Source of the DNA: Verrucomicrobiia bacterium
Lineage (GTDB): Bacteria; Omnitrophota; Omnitrophia; Omnitrophales; Aquincolibacteriaceae
Assembly (NCBI GenBank): GCA_035495615.1
Contig: DATJFP010000017.1
Span: forward strand, 1 to 52,923
Direction of reading: 5' to 3'
Length of the DNA: 52,923 bases
Positions 40,502-50,343 of this stretch are shown piece after piece. The translations under genes and the position numbers were made by a program. The notes below the pieces were generated by a model. That model was given only the letters and a program-made list of their open reading frames with translations. It did no database searches and was not told the origin of the DNA. Numbering within the stretch: the first letter of the stretch is position 1; every line of letters starts with the position of its first letter.

Positions 40502-41481
40502 TCAGGAAAGATGCGGCCTTTTGCGGCGGCCGCGCCGATACGCACGTCGAGAGGCGCGTCGAAATAACCCTTCAGCGCGTAGCCCAGGCCGCGGCCTTTT
40601 TCCGCGGACGGCGGCACGCTCACGCTTGTCAGCCAGCCCGCTTCCTTGCCCTCCACGAAAAATTTATCGCCCGCCGCGGCGCCCGCGCTTTTTTCGAATT
40701 CCACGCGCACGATTTTTTTCGCGTGGCCATGATAGGTATTCGTCCTGGCCACGACTTCCTGGCCGGGATAACATCCCTTGGTTTCGCTGGCGGAGATTCT
40801 ATCCAGCCCGGTTTCCGGGAGCGTCATGTCTTCGGTGATGTCGCGGCCGTAACGCAAAAGGCCTTTTTCAATGCGCAGCATTTCGTAAGCGTCCACGCCG
40901 CAGGGCCTGGCGCCGGCGTTCACAAGGCGCTTGGCCGCGGCTTCTGCCCCGGCCGCGGGCACGAACAAATCAAAGGCCGGGCCTTCGGGCAAATCGCGGC
41001 GGAAAAACGCCAGGCCGGAGGCTCGCGCCCGCGCTTCCGCATTTTGCCCCCAGAGTCCCAGGTGCGCGAGATCTTCCGCTTCCGCCAGCGCGGCGTCTTC
41101 GGTGATGATGAGCGCGCCGAGCCGGTCGATGATTTTTTTTCCCAGCCCCGCTTCCGCGTCGAGCAGCACGTGGTCCGCAAACACGTAGACGTCCATGACC
41201 GCCACGACCTTTCCCTGCGCGGTCAGGAAAGCGGCCGGACATGCTCGGCCGGGCCCAAGCGATTTGATGTCGTTGGTGAGCAGGCGGTGGAGCACGAGGA
41301 TCCGGTCGCCGCCGGTCACTTTGATTTTGGCGCGCCACGAAAAGTCGATCAGCGCGGTGTCTTTCGCGGCGAGGTATTCCGCTTTGACGTCCCCGAAATT
41401 CGCGGGAACGTTCCACGTCCCTTCGGCCGCGAAGCGGGCGCCGAGCGATTTCCAATAAGGATTAAGAGGCAGTTCCGGCAT
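40498..41481 (-). CDS. ygfZ: YgfZ/CAF17-like folate-binding protein
   Basis: 327 residues. GcvT-like fold with the family signature KGCYPGQEVVART in the second half and the ALIDFSWRAKIKVTGGDR / LLTNDIKSL opening. YgfZ-type proteins bind tetrahydrofolate and assist iron-sulfur cluster enzymes such as MiaB. The start lies within the end of mutY (20-base overlap), so the two are co-transcribed from the mutY promoter; MutY itself is an iron-sulfur protein, which makes the pairing functionally sensible. It converges with the last glycan gene, with stops overlapping. Confidence 0.9.
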   Translation of the reverse strand: MPELPLNPYWKSLGARFAAEGTWNVPANFGDVKAEYLAAKDTALIDFSWRAKIKVTGGDRILVLHRLLTNDIKSLGPGRACPAAFLTAQGKVVAVMDVYVFADHVLLDAEAGLGKKIIDRLGALIITEDAALAEAEDLAHLGLWGQNAEARARASGLAFFRRDLPEGPAFDLFVPAAGAEAAAKRLVNAGARPCGVDAYEMLRIEKGLLRYGRDITEDMTLPETGLDRISASETKGCYPGQEVVARTNTYHGHAKKIVRVEFEKSAGAAAGDKFFVEGKEAGWLTSVSVPPSAEKGRGLGYALKGYFDAPLDVRIGAAAAKGRIFPD

Positions 41482-42511
41482 GAGTTTTCAGGATTTCCCG
41501 CACGATGCGTTGATGAGGAGAGGGGAAGGCGTATTTCGAAAGGTCGGTGATCGGAACCCATTTTGACCGCGCAGAGCCGGGCGCGCCGCCGGACGGATGC
41601 TCGTACACTTTCAGGCTGATCCGGTATTTGGTGAAACCGTGGTTCACGGTCATAAGGTGCTTGAGTCGTTTGGCTTTTAAATCAAATTCGCGGACCATGT
41701 GCTCGCGCTTGGCCCAGAACGGGAACATCCAAAGCCCTCCCCAGCGGCCTTCTTCGGGCTGCTGGCGCAGCAGCACGCGGCCGTCCTTGCGGCAGACCAG
41801 CGCGAAGTTGGTGAGGCTTTCGATGATTTCTTTCCGCTTCTTGAATGGAAATGCCGTCGGATCACCCTTCGCGCGCGCCTTGCAGGAATCGGCAACGGGA
41901 CAAACGCCGCAGGAAGGATTTTTCGGAAAGCAGACGGTCGCGCCCAGCTCCATCATGGCCTGGTTGAAATCGCCGGGCGCCTGGTCCTTGATTAATTCCT
42001 GCGCAATGTCCCAGAGCTTCGCGATCGTCTTGGGACTTCCCACGTCGTCGGGCAGCGCGAAAAGCCGCGTGAGAATGCGGATCACGTTGCCGTCGAGGAC
42101 GGCCGAGCTTTCGCCGAAGGCGATGCTGGCGATCGCAGCCGCGGTGTAGCGTCCGATGCCCGGAAGTTCGTTGAGCGCCGCCGCGGTATGGGGAAGCCTG
42201 CCGCCGTACGAACGGGCGACGAGCTGCGCGGCCTGGTGCAGCATGCGCGCGCGGCGGTAATAACCGAGGCCTGCCCAATGTTCGAGGACATCCGCGAGCG
42301 GAGCGTCAGCCAGGCTTTTCACGTCGGGAAACCGCCGCATCCAGCGATTGTAATAATCGATGACCGTCGCGACCTGCGTCTGCTGCAGCATGATTTCCGA
42401 GACCCAGATTTTATAAGGGTCCTGCGTGCGGCGCCAGGGAAGGTCCCGGGCCTCGCGGCCGTACCAGGCGAGAAGATTTTTTTGGAGAAGCGGGGTCGCT
42501 TGCTTGCTCAT
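41462..42511 (-). CDS. mutY: A/G-specific adenine DNA glycosylase
   Basis: 349 residues. Removes adenine mispaired with 8-oxoguanine. The N-terminal HhH-GPD domain has SEIMLQQTQV with catalytic Glu39, the helix-hairpin-helix LPGIGRYTA (116-124), and VLDGNV with Asp140. The [4Fe-4S] ligands are Cys194, Cys201, Cys204 and Cys210 (C-x6-C-x2-C-x5-C). The C-terminal Nudix-like domain (VLLRQQPEEGRWGGLW, then MTVNHGFTKYRI) recognises 8-oxoguanine. Full length and intact. No Shine-Dalgarno stands before the ATG; the promoter's -10 box lies 6 bases upstream of it, suggesting a leaderless transcript. Confidence 0.96.
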   Translation of the reverse strand: MSKQATPLLQKNLLAWYGREARDLPWRRTQDPYKIWVSEIMLQQTQVATVIDYYNRWMRRFPDVKSLADAPLADVLEHWAGLGYYRRARMLHQAAQLVARSYGGRLPHTAAALNELPGIGRYTAAAIASIAFGESSAVLDGNVIRILTRLFALPDDVGSPKTIAKLWDIAQELIKDQAPGDFNQAMMELGATVCFPKNPSCGVCPVADSCKARAKGDPTAFPFKKRKEIIESLTNFALVCRKDGRVLLRQQPEEGRWGGLWMFPFWAKREHMVREFDLKAKRLKHLMTVNHGFTKYRISLKVYEHPSGGAPGSARSKWVPITDLSKYAFPSPHQRIVREILKTHAGTAS

Positions 42512-42517
42512 CGTGCT

Positions 42518-42546
42518 ATCTTAAAATCGGCACCGCGGTTTTGCAA
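42518..42546 (-). promoter_or_regulatory. Candidate mutY-ygfZ promoter
   Basis: On the minus strand, TTGCAA (42541-42546), 17 bases, TAAGAT (42518-42523), then 6 bases (AGCACG) to the mutY ATG. Same hexamers and spacing as the pyrE promoter. Confidence 0.5.
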
Positions 42547-42552
42547 GGCGGT

Positions 42553-42561
42553 TGATATAAT
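42553..42561 (+). promoter_or_regulatory. Extended -10 promoter of amrS
   Basis: TGATATAAT: a perfect extended -10 (TG-n-TATAAT, hexamer at 42556-42561). The predicted start near 42568 leaves GGGAGG immediately upstream of ATG 42579. It is divergent with, and overlaps the region of, the mutY promoter. Confidence 0.7.
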
Positions 42562-42578
42562 AGAAGCAGGGAGGACCC

Positions 42579-43685
42579 ATGAACGCAAGGCCCCTTGAAG
42601 AAGTCCTGGCGTCGTACACGCGCGAAGGCGACCTCTACGAAGTCATGCCCGACGGCCGCCTCCAATGCTTTGCCTGCGGCCACCGCTGCCCCATTCCCGA
42701 AGGCCGCCCCGGCGTCTGCAAAGTGCGCTTCAATAAAGGCGGCAAACTCTTCGTCCCTTACGGCTACGTCGGCGCCCTTCAGGACGATCCCATCGAGAAA
42801 AAACCTTTTTTCCACGCCATGCCCGGAGCCCGCGCGCTCAGCTTCGGCATGCTGGGCTGCGATTTTCATTGCGGCTATTGCCAGAACTGGATCACGTCCC
42901 AGGCGCTCCGCGATCCCGAGGCCAATTCGCCGCCGGTCAAGATAACGCCCGAAGCCTTGATCGAATTGGCGAAGGCGCGTCATTGCCGCGTGATCACGAG
43001 CACGTACAACGAGCCGCTCATCACCAGCGAATGGGCCGTGGAAATTTTCAAGGAAGCCAAGGCCGAGGGACTGGTCACGTCTTACGTTTCCAACGGCAAC
43101 GGCACGCCGGAAGTCCTCGATTACATCCGTCCCTGGACCGACCTTTACAAAATCGACCTCAAAGGTTTTGACGACCGCCGCTACCGCGAGCTGGGCGGCT
43201 CGCTTGAAAATATTTGCAGGACCGTGCGCGGCGTTTACGAGCGCGGCTTCTGGCTCGAGATCGTCACGCTGCTCATCCCGGGCTTCAATGATTCCGACGA
43301 CGAAGTGCGCCGCCTCACGGATTTCGTGGCCTCGGTGTCGCCCGAGATTCCCTGGCACGTCACCGCGTTCCACCCGGATTACAAGATGACCGATCACGAC
43401 AATACCACAGCCGTGCAGCTGCTCCGCGCCGCGGAGATCGGCAAAAAATCCGGGCTGCGCTACATTTATCCCGGCAATCTTCCCGGCAAAGTCGGTGACG
43501 GGGAAAATACTTATTGCCCGCAATGCGCCGAGCTCTTGATCGAGCGCGAAGGCTTTCACGTGACCAGCGACGCGGTTTCTCCCAATGGCGGAAAGTGCTT
43601 CAAATGCGGCTGCAAGATTCCCGGCTTCTGGACGATACAATCTCCCGCGAGCCCGCTGGGCGGCGGCGTGCAGCCGTTAATGTGA
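42579..43685 (+). CDS. amrS: AmmeMemoRadiSam-system radical SAM enzyme
   Basis: 368 residues. The radical-SAM cluster motif is C-x3-C-x2-C at Cys94, Cys98 and Cys101 (GCDFHCGYC). An N-terminal zinc-finger-like set (Cys30, Cys33, Cys37, Cys47) and a C-terminal one (CPQC, CFKCGC) flank the barrel, which is the layout of AmrS. Other conserved parts are SYVSNGNGTPEVLDYI, YKIDLKGFDD and GFNDSDDEVR. The family is usually found with AMMECR1 and Memo proteins; its reaction is unsettled. Neither partner is in this window. An alpha/beta hydrolase gene starts one base after the stop. Confidence 0.92.
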   Translation: MNARPLEEVLASYTREGDLYEVMPDGRLQCFACGHRCPIPEGRPGVCKVRFNKGGKLFVPYGYVGALQDDPIEKKPFFHAMPGARALSFGMLGCDFHCGYCQNWITSQALRDPEANSPPVKITPEALIELAKARHCRVITSTYNEPLITSEWAVEIFKEAKAEGLVTSYVSNGNGTPEVLDYIRPWTDLYKIDLKGFDDRRYRELGGSLENICRTVRGVYERGFWLEIVTLLIPGFNDSDDEVRRLTDFVASVSPEIPWHVTAFHPDYKMTDHDNTTAVQLLRAAEIGKKSGLRYIYPGNLPGKVGDGENTYCPQCAELLIEREGFHVTSDAVSPNGGKCFKCGCKIPGFWTIQSPASPLGGGVQPLM

Positions 43686-43686
43686 G

Positions 43687-44472
43687 ATGAAAAACTGTCT
43701 GGGATTCCTGCTGAAATTTATGATCACATCCATGATTTTTTTTCCGGACAAGACGGTTTACGAAACGCCGTCGGACTACGGCCTTTCCTACGAAGACGTT
43801 TCGCTTGCGATCTCGTCGAAGGTCAAGCTGCACGGCTGGTTCCTGAAAGCGCCGGAAGAAAAGGGCGTGATTCTTTTTTTGCACGGCAATGCGGGCAATA
43901 TTTCGGCGCGGGTGTTCAAGGCCAAGGGATGGGTGAAGCGCGGGTATTCGATGTTTCTCGTGGATTACCGCGGCTTCGGGAAGAGCACGGGCAGCATTCA
44001 GCATCAGGACGATGTTCTTCAGGACGCGTCAGCGGCCCTGGATTGGCTCATGAAGGAGAGAAAGTATCCCGCGGAAAAAATCGTTCTCTACGGCGAATCG
44101 CTGGGCACGCATCCCGCGATACGCCTTGCCGGAAAATTTCCCGTGGCCGCGGTGATCCTCGAAGCGCCGTACCCATCCTTCATCGAGCTGGGGAAACTCC
44201 ATTATCCTTTTGTTCCCAGCAGCATGATCCAGGACTTTGCTTTCGACAATGTGCGGTATATTCCCGAGATCAAGGCCCCGCTTTTCGTGCTGCACGGCAC
44301 GCATGACGAGATCTGCCCGTATGCCATGTCGCAGCAGCTCTTCGAAAAAGCCCCGCAGCCCAAGGAATTCATGACCGTGGCTGAGGGCGTGCACAATGAT
44401 CTTCCCATGAAAGCGGGAGAGAATTATTGGAACAAGCCCGTGGAATTCATTGAAAGATATCGCAGGACGTAA
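43687..44472 (+). CDS. Alpha/beta hydrolase (BEM46/ABHD13-like)
   Basis: 261 residues. A short N-terminal hydrophobic segment (residues 5-19) probably anchors it to the membrane. The catalytic triad is visible: Ser138 in GESLG, Asp207 in HGTHDEICP and His236 in GVHNDLP, plus the oxyanion HGNAGN at about 66. The family includes thioesterases and lipases of unknown natural substrate. It is co-directional with amrS, separated by one base, so the two are likely one transcript, ending at the hairpin 44487-44507. Confidence 0.9.
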   Translation: MKNCLGFLLKFMITSMIFFPDKTVYETPSDYGLSYEDVSLAISSKVKLHGWFLKAPEEKGVILFLHGNAGNISARVFKAKGWVKRGYSMFLVDYRGFGKSTGSIQHQDDVLQDASAALDWLMKERKYPAEKIVLYGESLGTHPAIRLAGKFPVAAVILEAPYPSFIELGKLHYPFVPSSMIQDFAFDNVRYIPEIKAPLFVLHGTHDEICPYAMSQQLFEKAPQPKEFMTVAEGVHNDLPMKAGENYWNKPVEFIERYRRT

Positions 44473-44520
44473 CCCCTCTCCTTTGTCCTCTCCCCTGAGG
44501 GGAGAGGGAAGGGTGAGGGG
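44473..44520. repeat. Long C/G-strand palindrome between convergent genes
   Basis: A perfect 9-base stem CCTCTCCCC / GGGGAGAGG (44487-44495, 44499-44507) with a TGA loop, extended by imperfect outer arms CCCCTCTCC and GGGTGAGGGG. There is no adjoining T-run, so it is either a terminator of a non-classical kind or a dispersed palindromic repeat; sequences like this occur as intergenic repeats in many genomes. Confidence 0.7.
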
Positions 44521-44522
44521 AG

Positions 44523-45302
44523 TCAGGTTGTTTTTTTGAGGATTTCGATCATCTCGGCGTGCAGCAGACCGTTGGTGGCGAGGTTGCCGTGGTCGTTCAG
44601 GCCCAGAGGTTTTCCCGTGTAGTTCGTAACGCGCCCGCCCGCTTCTTCCACGATCAGCATGCCCGCGGCCTTGTCCCAGGGCTGCAGGTTCTTTTCATAG
44701 AAGGCATCGTAGCGCCCGCACGCGACATAGCACAGGTCGATCGCGGCCGCGCCCGCGCGCCGGATGCCCTGGGTCGTCATCAGGAAGTCCTTGAACGTCG
44801 CCAGGTAATAATCCGCATTCTCGCGCACGTCATACGGAAAACCCGTGGCGATCAGCGACTCGGAGAGTTTTTTCACCTGCGAAACGCGGATGGGTTTGTC
44901 GTTCTTGAACGCGCCCTTGCCTTTTTCCGCGAAAAAGAGCTCGTCGCGGAAGGGATCGTACACGCCGCCCATGCGAACGACACCTTCATGCTCGAAGCCG
45001 ATGGAGACACAGGAGACCGGATAGCCATGCGCGAAGTTGGTCGTGCCGTCGACTGGGTCCACGATCCAGCGCGAAGGCGAATTGCCGAAAGCGGGGGATT
45101 CTTCCGTGAGAAAAGCGTGGTCGGGGAAGTCTTTCTGCACGGCCGCGATGATGGCCTTCTCGCAGGCGCAATCCGTTTCGGTCACGAGACTTAGTTCGGA
45201 TTTTTTCTGGATGTCTTTAGGCCTGTCGATGGCCTCTTTCATGAGGGACCCGGCCTCGCGCAGGGCCTTAAAGAGCGTGCTTTTAATTTGGGGATAATTC
45301 AT
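44523..45302 (-). CDS. suhB: Inositol monophosphatase family enzyme
   Basis: 259 residues from the ATG at 45302 (a TTG six bases upstream is possible). Metal-dependent phosphatase fold: LVTETDCACEKAI, TEES, then WIVDPVDGTTNFAHG carrying the Asp metal ligands and the Thr, GGVYDPFRDELFFAEKGKGAF, and the C-terminal WDKAAGMLIVEEAGG with the second-metal Asp. Members dephosphorylate inositol-1-phosphate, related sugar phosphates or PAP; bacterial SuhB also acts with NusA/NusG at rRNA operons. Which role applies here is not readable. It converges with the hydrolase gene across the palindromic repeat and is divergent from icd. Confidence 0.9.
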   Translation of the reverse strand: MNYPQIKSTLFKALREAGSLMKEAIDRPKDIQKKSELSLVTETDCACEKAIIAAVQKDFPDHAFLTEESPAFGNSPSRWIVDPVDGTTNFAHGYPVSCVSIGFEHEGVVRMGGVYDPFRDELFFAEKGKGAFKNDKPIRVSQVKKLSESLIATGFPYDVRENADYYLATFKDFLMTTQGIRRAGAAAIDLCYVACGRYDAFYEKNLQPWDKAAGMLIVEEAGGRVTNYTGKPLGLNDHGNLATNGLLHAEMIEILKKTT

Positions 45303-45371
45303 ATACAATAACTTTCAATTTTTTTGAGGGTTTATCCGCACGTAAAAGCGGCGGTAGCTTGTGTTTAAGGT

Positions 45372-45390
45372 TTCTACCATAAAAGTAGAA
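45372..45390. repeat. Inverted repeat in the suhB-icd intergenic region
   Basis: TTCTAC (45372-45377) and GTAGAA (45385-45390) with a 7-base loop. It lies mid-way in the 197-base divergent region; possible operator for either gene. I found no convincing -35/-10 pair for icd. Confidence 0.35.
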
Positions 45391-45499
45391 GAAATTAAAT
45401 AACAGAAAATCCCTCGCAGGGTCCCCGGAAGATCATTTCCAGTCTCGGATCGGATTCCGGACTTTAGACACGCAATCATATAGAACAAAGGAGCAGGCA

Positions 45500-46600
45500 A
45501 TGAAGACTTACAATGTGACCCTGATCCCCGGTGACGGCATCGGTCCCGAACTCGCGGAAGTCGCAAAGAAATGCATTGATGCCACCGGCGTCAGCATTAA
45601 GTGGGACATCGAGCACGCGGGCATCGACATCATGGAGAAGGCCGGGACCCCGCTTCCCGACAGCGTCCTCGCGTCCATCCGCAAGAATAAAGTCGCGATC
45701 AAGTCGCCCATCACGACTCCGGTCGGCACGGGTTTCCGCTCCGTGAACGTCGCTCTTCGTAAAGAGCTCGACCTCTACGCCTGCATCCGTCCCTGCAAAT
45801 CTTACGAAGGCGTGCGCTCGCGCTACCAGAACATCGACCTCGTCATCGTCCGCGAAAACACCGAAGACCTCTACGCGGGCATCGAATTCCAGAAGGGCAC
45901 GAAAGAAGCCGCGGAAATTATCGGCCATATTGAAAGACTATCCAAGCGCAAGATCAGCCCGGATTCGGGCATCAGCATCAAGCCCATTTCCGTTTTCGGT
46001 ACCGAGCGCATCGTGAAGGCCGCGTTCGAATACGCCCGCAAGTACAAGCGCAAGAAAGTCACCGCCGTCCACAAGGCCAACATCATGAAGTTCACGGACG
46101 GCCTGTTCCTGGAAGTGGCGCGCAACGTGGCGAAAAGCTATACCGACATCGAATTCGACGACCGCATTGTCGACAACATGTCCATGCAGCTCGTGCAGAT
46201 GCCGGACCTGTACGACGTCCTCGTGCTGCCGAACCTCTACGGCGACATCCTCTCCGACCTTTGCGCCGGACTTATCGGCGGCCTCGGCGTCGCGCCGGGA
46301 GCGAACATCGGCGACGGCTGCGCGATGTTCGAAGCCACGCACGGCTCCGCCCCGAAATACAAAGGCCTGAACAAGGTCAATCCCGTGGCGCTCATCCTTT
46401 CCGGCGTCCTGATGCTTCGTTACCTCGGCGAAGAAAGCGCGGCCGATGCGCTCGAAGGCGCGGTGGCGGACGTCATCCGCGAAGGGAAAGACGTCACGTA
46501 CGACATGAAAGAAAGCCGCAATGATCCCACGGCCGTCGGCACCCGCGAAATGGGCGACGCCATCATCCGCAAACTCAAAACCGCAAAAGTAAAAGGTTAA
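45500..46600 (+). CDS. icd: Isocitrate dehydrogenase, small NAD-type
   Basis: 366 residues; AAAGGAG 6 bases before the ATG. Beta-decarboxylating dehydrogenase fold: [10 protein letters not shown] opening, the substrate loop [41 protein letters not shown], catalytic Lys in [35 protein letters not shown] and the cofactor-site [10 protein letters not shown]. The length and loop match small NAD-dependent isocitrate dehydrogenases; isopropylmalate dehydrogenase is excluded by the ENTEDLY and KxxLD-free loop features and by the TCA neighbours. It makes 2-oxoglutarate from isocitrate. mdh follows after 5 bases. Confidence 0.92.
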   Translation: MKTYNVTLIPGDGIGPELAEVAKKCIDATGVSIKWDIEHAGIDIMEKAGTPLPDSVLASIRKNKVAIKSPITTPVGTGFRSVNVALRKELDLYACIRPCKSYEGVRSRYQNIDLVIVRENTEDLYAGIEFQKGTKEAAEIIGHIERLSKRKISPDSGISIKPISVFGTERIVKAAFEYARKYKRKKVTAVHKANIMKFTDGLFLEVARNVAKSYTDIEFDDRIVDNMSMQLVQMPDLYDVLVLPNLYGDILSDLCAGLIGGLGVAPGANIGDGCAMFEATHGSAPKYKGLNKVNPVALILSGVLMLRYLGEESAADALEGAVADVIREGKDVTYDMKESRNDPTAVGTREMGDAIIRKLKTAKVKG

Positions 46601-46605
46601 CTGCC

Positions 46606-47541
46606 ATGAGCAAGCCCAAGGTTACCGTAGTAGGCGCCGGGTTCGTCGGAGCGACGACCGCGCAGCGAATCGTTGAAAAAGACATTGCCGACGTGGTGCT
46701 GATCGACGTCGTGGAAGGCCTGCCGCAGGGCAAGGCGCTCGACATGATGGAGTCCGCGCCGGTCGAAGGATTTTCCGCGAAGATCATCGGCACGAACAGC
46801 TACGACGACACAAAAAATTCCGACGTGATCGTGATCACGGCCGGCCTCGCGCGCAAGCCGGGCATGAGCCGCGACGATCTCCTGTTCAAAAACGCCGAAA
46901 TCGTAGGCGGCATCGTGACCGAAGCCGCGCGCCGCTCTCCGAACGCCATCATCATCACGGTCACGAACCCGCTGGACGTCATGACGTATCTCGCCTGGAA
47001 AAAATCCGGTTTTGATTCCAAGCGCGTCTTCGGCATGGCCGGCGAGCTGGATTCCGCCCGCTACGCTTACTTCATCGCCGATGAGCTCAAATGCGTGCCC
47101 GCGGAAGTTTCCGCGCTGGTGCTTGGCGGACACGGCGACGAGATGGTCCCGGTCCCGAGGTACACGACCGTGCGCGGCATCCCGATCACGGAACTCATTG
47201 CGAAAGACAAAATCGAAGCCATCAATCAGCGCACGCGCGACGGCGGCGCCGAAATCGTGAAGTATCTCAAGACCGGCAGCGCGTTTTATGCGCCGTCTTC
47301 TTCGGTGGTGCGCATGGTGCGCTCGGTGCTGCAGGACCGCGGCGACGTGATCCCGTCCTGCGTTTATTTGAACGGCCAGTACGGCGTGAAGGACACTTAT
47401 TGCGGCGTTCCCGCGCGGCTCGGACGCAGCGGCGTGCAGCAGGTGGTCGAACTGAAGCTTGCGCCCGAAGAATTGAAGGCGCTGCAGGTTTCGGCCGATC
47501 ACGTGCGCGAAAATTGCGGAAAACTGAGCGTCCCGGTTTAA
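46606..47541 (+). CDS. mdh: Malate dehydrogenase (LDH-like type)
   Basis: 311 residues. N-terminal NAD-binding VVGAGFVGATTAQRI, acidic end of strand two (LIDVVEG, NAD preference), the mobile loop AGLARKPGMSRDDLL whose Arg selects malate/oxaloacetate over lactate, VTNPLDVMTY and the catalytic GGHGDEMVP His. It oxidises malate to oxaloacetate. The 5-base gap from icd indicates co-transcription, and a 48-base gap leads to acnA. Confidence 0.95.
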   Translation: MSKPKVTVVGAGFVGATTAQRIVEKDIADVVLIDVVEGLPQGKALDMMESAPVEGFSAKIIGTNSYDDTKNSDVIVITAGLARKPGMSRDDLLFKNAEIVGGIVTEAARRSPNAIIITVTNPLDVMTYLAWKKSGFDSKRVFGMAGELDSARYAYFIADELKCVPAEVSALVLGGHGDEMVPVPRYTTVRGIPITELIAKDKIEAINQRTRDGGAEIVKYLKTGSAFYAPSSSVVRMVRSVLQDRGDVIPSCVYLNGQYGVKDTYCGVPARLGRSGVQQVVELKLAPEELKALQVSADHVRENCGKLSVPV

Positions 47542-47589
47542 ATTTTCGGAAGGCCTGCCCCCGCCTTTCCCCAACCCATCAGAAGAGCC

Positions 47590-50343
47590 ATGAACAGTTG
47601 CGGCGCCAAGTCAGACCTCAAAGCAGGCAAGAACACGTACACGATTTACCGGCTGGACGCGCTGAAAAAAGCCGGCCTTTCCCTCGAAAAGCTCCCGTAT
47701 TCCATCCGCATTCTTCTGGAAAACCTGCTGCGCAATGAAGACGGCCTTTCCGTGCGCAAGGAAGACATCGAAGCGCTGGCGAAATGGGACGCGAAGAAAA
47801 AGTCCGACAAGGAAATCGCGTTCATGCCCGCGCGCGTGGTGATGCAGGATTTTACGGGCGTGCCCGCGGTGGTGGACCTCGCGGCCATGCGCGACGCGAT
47901 CCGCAAAATGGGCGGCAATCCCGCGAAGATCAACCCGCTTCAGCCCGCGCAGCTCGTCGTGGACCATTCCGTGCAGGTCGACTCGTTCGGCACCGCGACT
48001 TCCCTGGAAGAAAACATCAAGAAAGAATACGAGCGCAACGTCGAGCGCTACCAGTTCCTGCGCTGGGGCCAGCAGGCGTTCAAAGATTTTTCCGTGGTGC
48101 CGCCGGGAACCGGTATCGTGCACCAGGTGAACCTCGAATACCTCGCGAGTGTCGTGCTCACGCAGAAAAAAGACGGTGCTTTGGTGGCGTGCCCGGACAC
48201 GCTGGTCGGCACGGACTCGCATACCACCATGATCAACGGCCTCGGCGTTCTGGGCTGGGGCGTGGGCGGCATCGAGGCCGAAGCCGCGATGCTGGGCCAG
48301 CCGATTTCCATGCTGATCCCGGAAGTCGTGGGCTTCAAGCTGCACGGCCAGCTTCCCGAAGGCACGACCGCGACGGACCTTGTCCTCACCGTGACGCAGA
48401 TGCTGCGCAAAAAAGGCGTGGTGGGAAAATTCGTGGAGTTTTACGGCGCGGGTCTGGACAGCCTGCCGCTTGCCGACCGCGCGACCATCGCGAATATGGC
48501 GCCGGAATACGGCGCGACCATGGGCTTTTTCCCGGTCGACCAGGAAACGCTCGTCTACCTGAAGCTCACCGGACGCCCGGAAGAAACCGTTGCGCTCGTT
48601 GAAGCATATTGCAAAGAGCAGGGCCTTTTCCGCACGCCGCAGTCGCCCGAACCCGTTTATTCCGACACGCTGGAGCTGGATCTCGGCAGCGTGGAAGCCA
48701 GCCTTGCCGGGCCGAAGCGCCCGCAGGACCGCGTGCCTCTGAAAAAATCACGCCGCGCGTTCCGCGAAGCGCTCGTCACCATGGTGAAAGCCGCGGATGA
48801 ATCCGTGGACACCAAGCGCCTCGAGCCCTGGTTCGAAGGCGGCAAGCAGCCCGCCCCGGAATCTTTTTCTTCAGCCGGAAGCCTGGCGCAGGCGGTGGCC
48901 GTGCAGGCGGAGCCGCAGTCTTTCCAGCTTCAGCACGGCTCGGTCGTGATTGCCGCGATCACGAGCTGCACCAACACGTCGAACCCCGCGGTCATGCTCG
49001 GCGCGGGAATTCTGGCGAAGAAGGCCGTGGAAAAAGGCCTGTCCGTGAAGCCGTGGGTGAAGACGAGCCTCGCGCCCGGCTCCAAAGTGGTCATGGATTA
49101 TCTGAAGGCCAGCAACCTGCTGCCGTCGCTGGAAAAATTAAAATTTTATCTCGTGGGCTACGGCTGCACGACCTGCATCGGAAATTCCGGGCCGCTGCCC
49201 GAAGCGATTTCGCAGGGCATCAACGATAAAAAGCTCGTGGCCGTTTCCGTTCTTTCCGGCAACCGCAACTTCGAAGGCCGCGTGAACCCGGACGTGCGCG
49301 CCAATTATCTCGCGTCGCCGCCGCTTGTCGTGGCTTACGCGCTGGCCGGGACCATGGACATCGACCTCCAGCATGACCCGCTCGGCAAAGATCAAAAGGG
49401 CAATCCGGTTTACCTGAAGGACATCTGGCCCTCGCAGAAGGAAATCCACGACGCGGTGAAGCTGGTCGACGCGAAAATGTTCAGCAAGCAGTACAGCAGC
49501 GTTTTCGACGGCGACAAATTCTGGAAAGAGCTGAAAGTCCCGACCGGCGACACCTTTGCCTGGCAGCCGGATTCGACGTACGTGAAACATCCGCCGTATT
49601 TCGAGAACATGCCCGTGAAACCGGAAGCGCTCAAAGACATCAAAGAAGCGCGCTGCCTGGCGCTCCTCGGCGACTCGGTCACGACCGACCACATTTCGCC
49701 GGCCGGCAATATCTCCAAAAAATCTCCGGCCGCGCAGTACCTGATGGGCAAGGGCGTGAAGCCGCAGGACTTCAATTCGTACGGCTCGCGCCGCGGCAAC
49801 CACGAAGTCATGGTGCGCGGGACTTTCGCGAACATCCGGCTGCGAAACCTGCTCGCGCCCGGCACCGAAGGCGGCATGACGTGCCTGCTTCCGGAGCGCT
49901 CGCTCACGACGATTTACGATGCCTCGGTCGCGTACCAGCAGCGCAAGACGCCGCTTGTCGTGATCGCGGGAAAAGAATACGGTTCAGGCTCGTCGCGCGA
50001 CTGGGCGGCCAAAGGCCCCATGCTTCTGGGCGTCAAAGCCGTGATCGCCGAGAGCTTCGAGCGCATCCACCGCAGCAACCTGATCGGCATGGGCATCCTG
50101 CCGCTCGAATTTTTGCCCGGGCAAAACTGGCAGTCGCTCGGGCTTACGGGCGAAGAGTTGTTTTCGTTTTACGGCATCGCCGGCGATCTGAAACCCGGAA
50201 AGAAGATCAAGGTCACGGCGCTTGACGACAAAGGCACCAAAGAATTCCAGACCGTTTGCAGGATCGACACTCCCGTCGAACTTGCCTATTACCAGCACGG
50301 CGGCATCCTGCAGTATGTGCTGCGGCAGCTGTTGGGAAAATAA
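47590..50343 (+). CDS. acnA: Aconitate hydratase A
   Basis: 917 residues, the full length of AcnA/IRP1-type aconitases. The [4Fe-4S] ligand cysteines are in the SCTNTSNP loop and in [14 protein letters not shown]. Other marks are [49 protein letters not shown], the swivel-domain [27 protein letters not shown] and [18 protein letters not shown]. Interconverts citrate and isocitrate. The stop shares one base with the start of the next gene. Confidence 0.96.
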   Translation: MNSCGAKSDLKAGKNTYTIYRLDALKKAGLSLEKLPYSIRILLENLLRNEDGLSVRKEDIEALAKWDAKKKSDKEIAFMPARVVMQDFTGVPAVVDLAAMRDAIRKMGGNPAKINPLQPAQLVVDHSVQVDSFGTATSLEENIKKEYERNVERYQFLRWGQQAFKDFSVVPPGTGIVHQVNLEYLASVVLTQKKDGALVACPDTLVGTDSHTTMINGLGVLGWGVGGIEAEAAMLGQPISMLIPEVVGFKLHGQLPEGTTATDLVLTVTQMLRKKGVVGKFVEFYGAGLDSLPLADRATIANMAPEYGATMGFFPVDQETLVYLKLTGRPEETVALVEAYCKEQGLFRTPQSPEPVYSDTLELDLGSVEASLAGPKRPQDRVPLKKSRRAFREALVTMVKAADESVDTKRLEPWFEGGKQPAPESFSSAGSLAQAVAVQAEPQSFQLQHGSVVIAAITSCTNTSNPAVMLGAGILAKKAVEKGLSVKPWVKTSLAPGSKVVMDYLKASNLLPSLEKLKFYLVGYGCTTCIGNSGPLPEAISQGINDKKLVAVSVLSGNRNFEGRVNPDVRANYLASPPLVVAYALAGTMDIDLQHDPLGKDQKGNPVYLKDIWPSQKEIHDAVKLVDAKMFSKQYSSVFDGDKFWKELKVPTGDTFAWQPDSTYVKHPPYFENMPVKPEALKDIKEARCLALLGDSVTTDHISPAGNISKKSPAAQYLMGKGVKPQDFNSYGSRRGNHEVMVRGTFANIRLRNLLAPGTEGGMTCLLPERSLTTIYDASVAYQQRKTPLVVIAGKEYGSGSSRDWAAKGPMLLGVKAVIAESFERIHRSNLIGMGILPLEFLPGQNWQSLGLTGEELFSFYGIAGDLKPGKKIKVTALDDKGTKEFQTVCRIDTPVELAYYQHGGILQYVLRQLLGK

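Noticed and set aside
39760-41550. 596-codon plus-strand open frame
   Set aside because: It runs across the end of a GT-C gene and antisense to ygfZ, both of which have clear family signatures.
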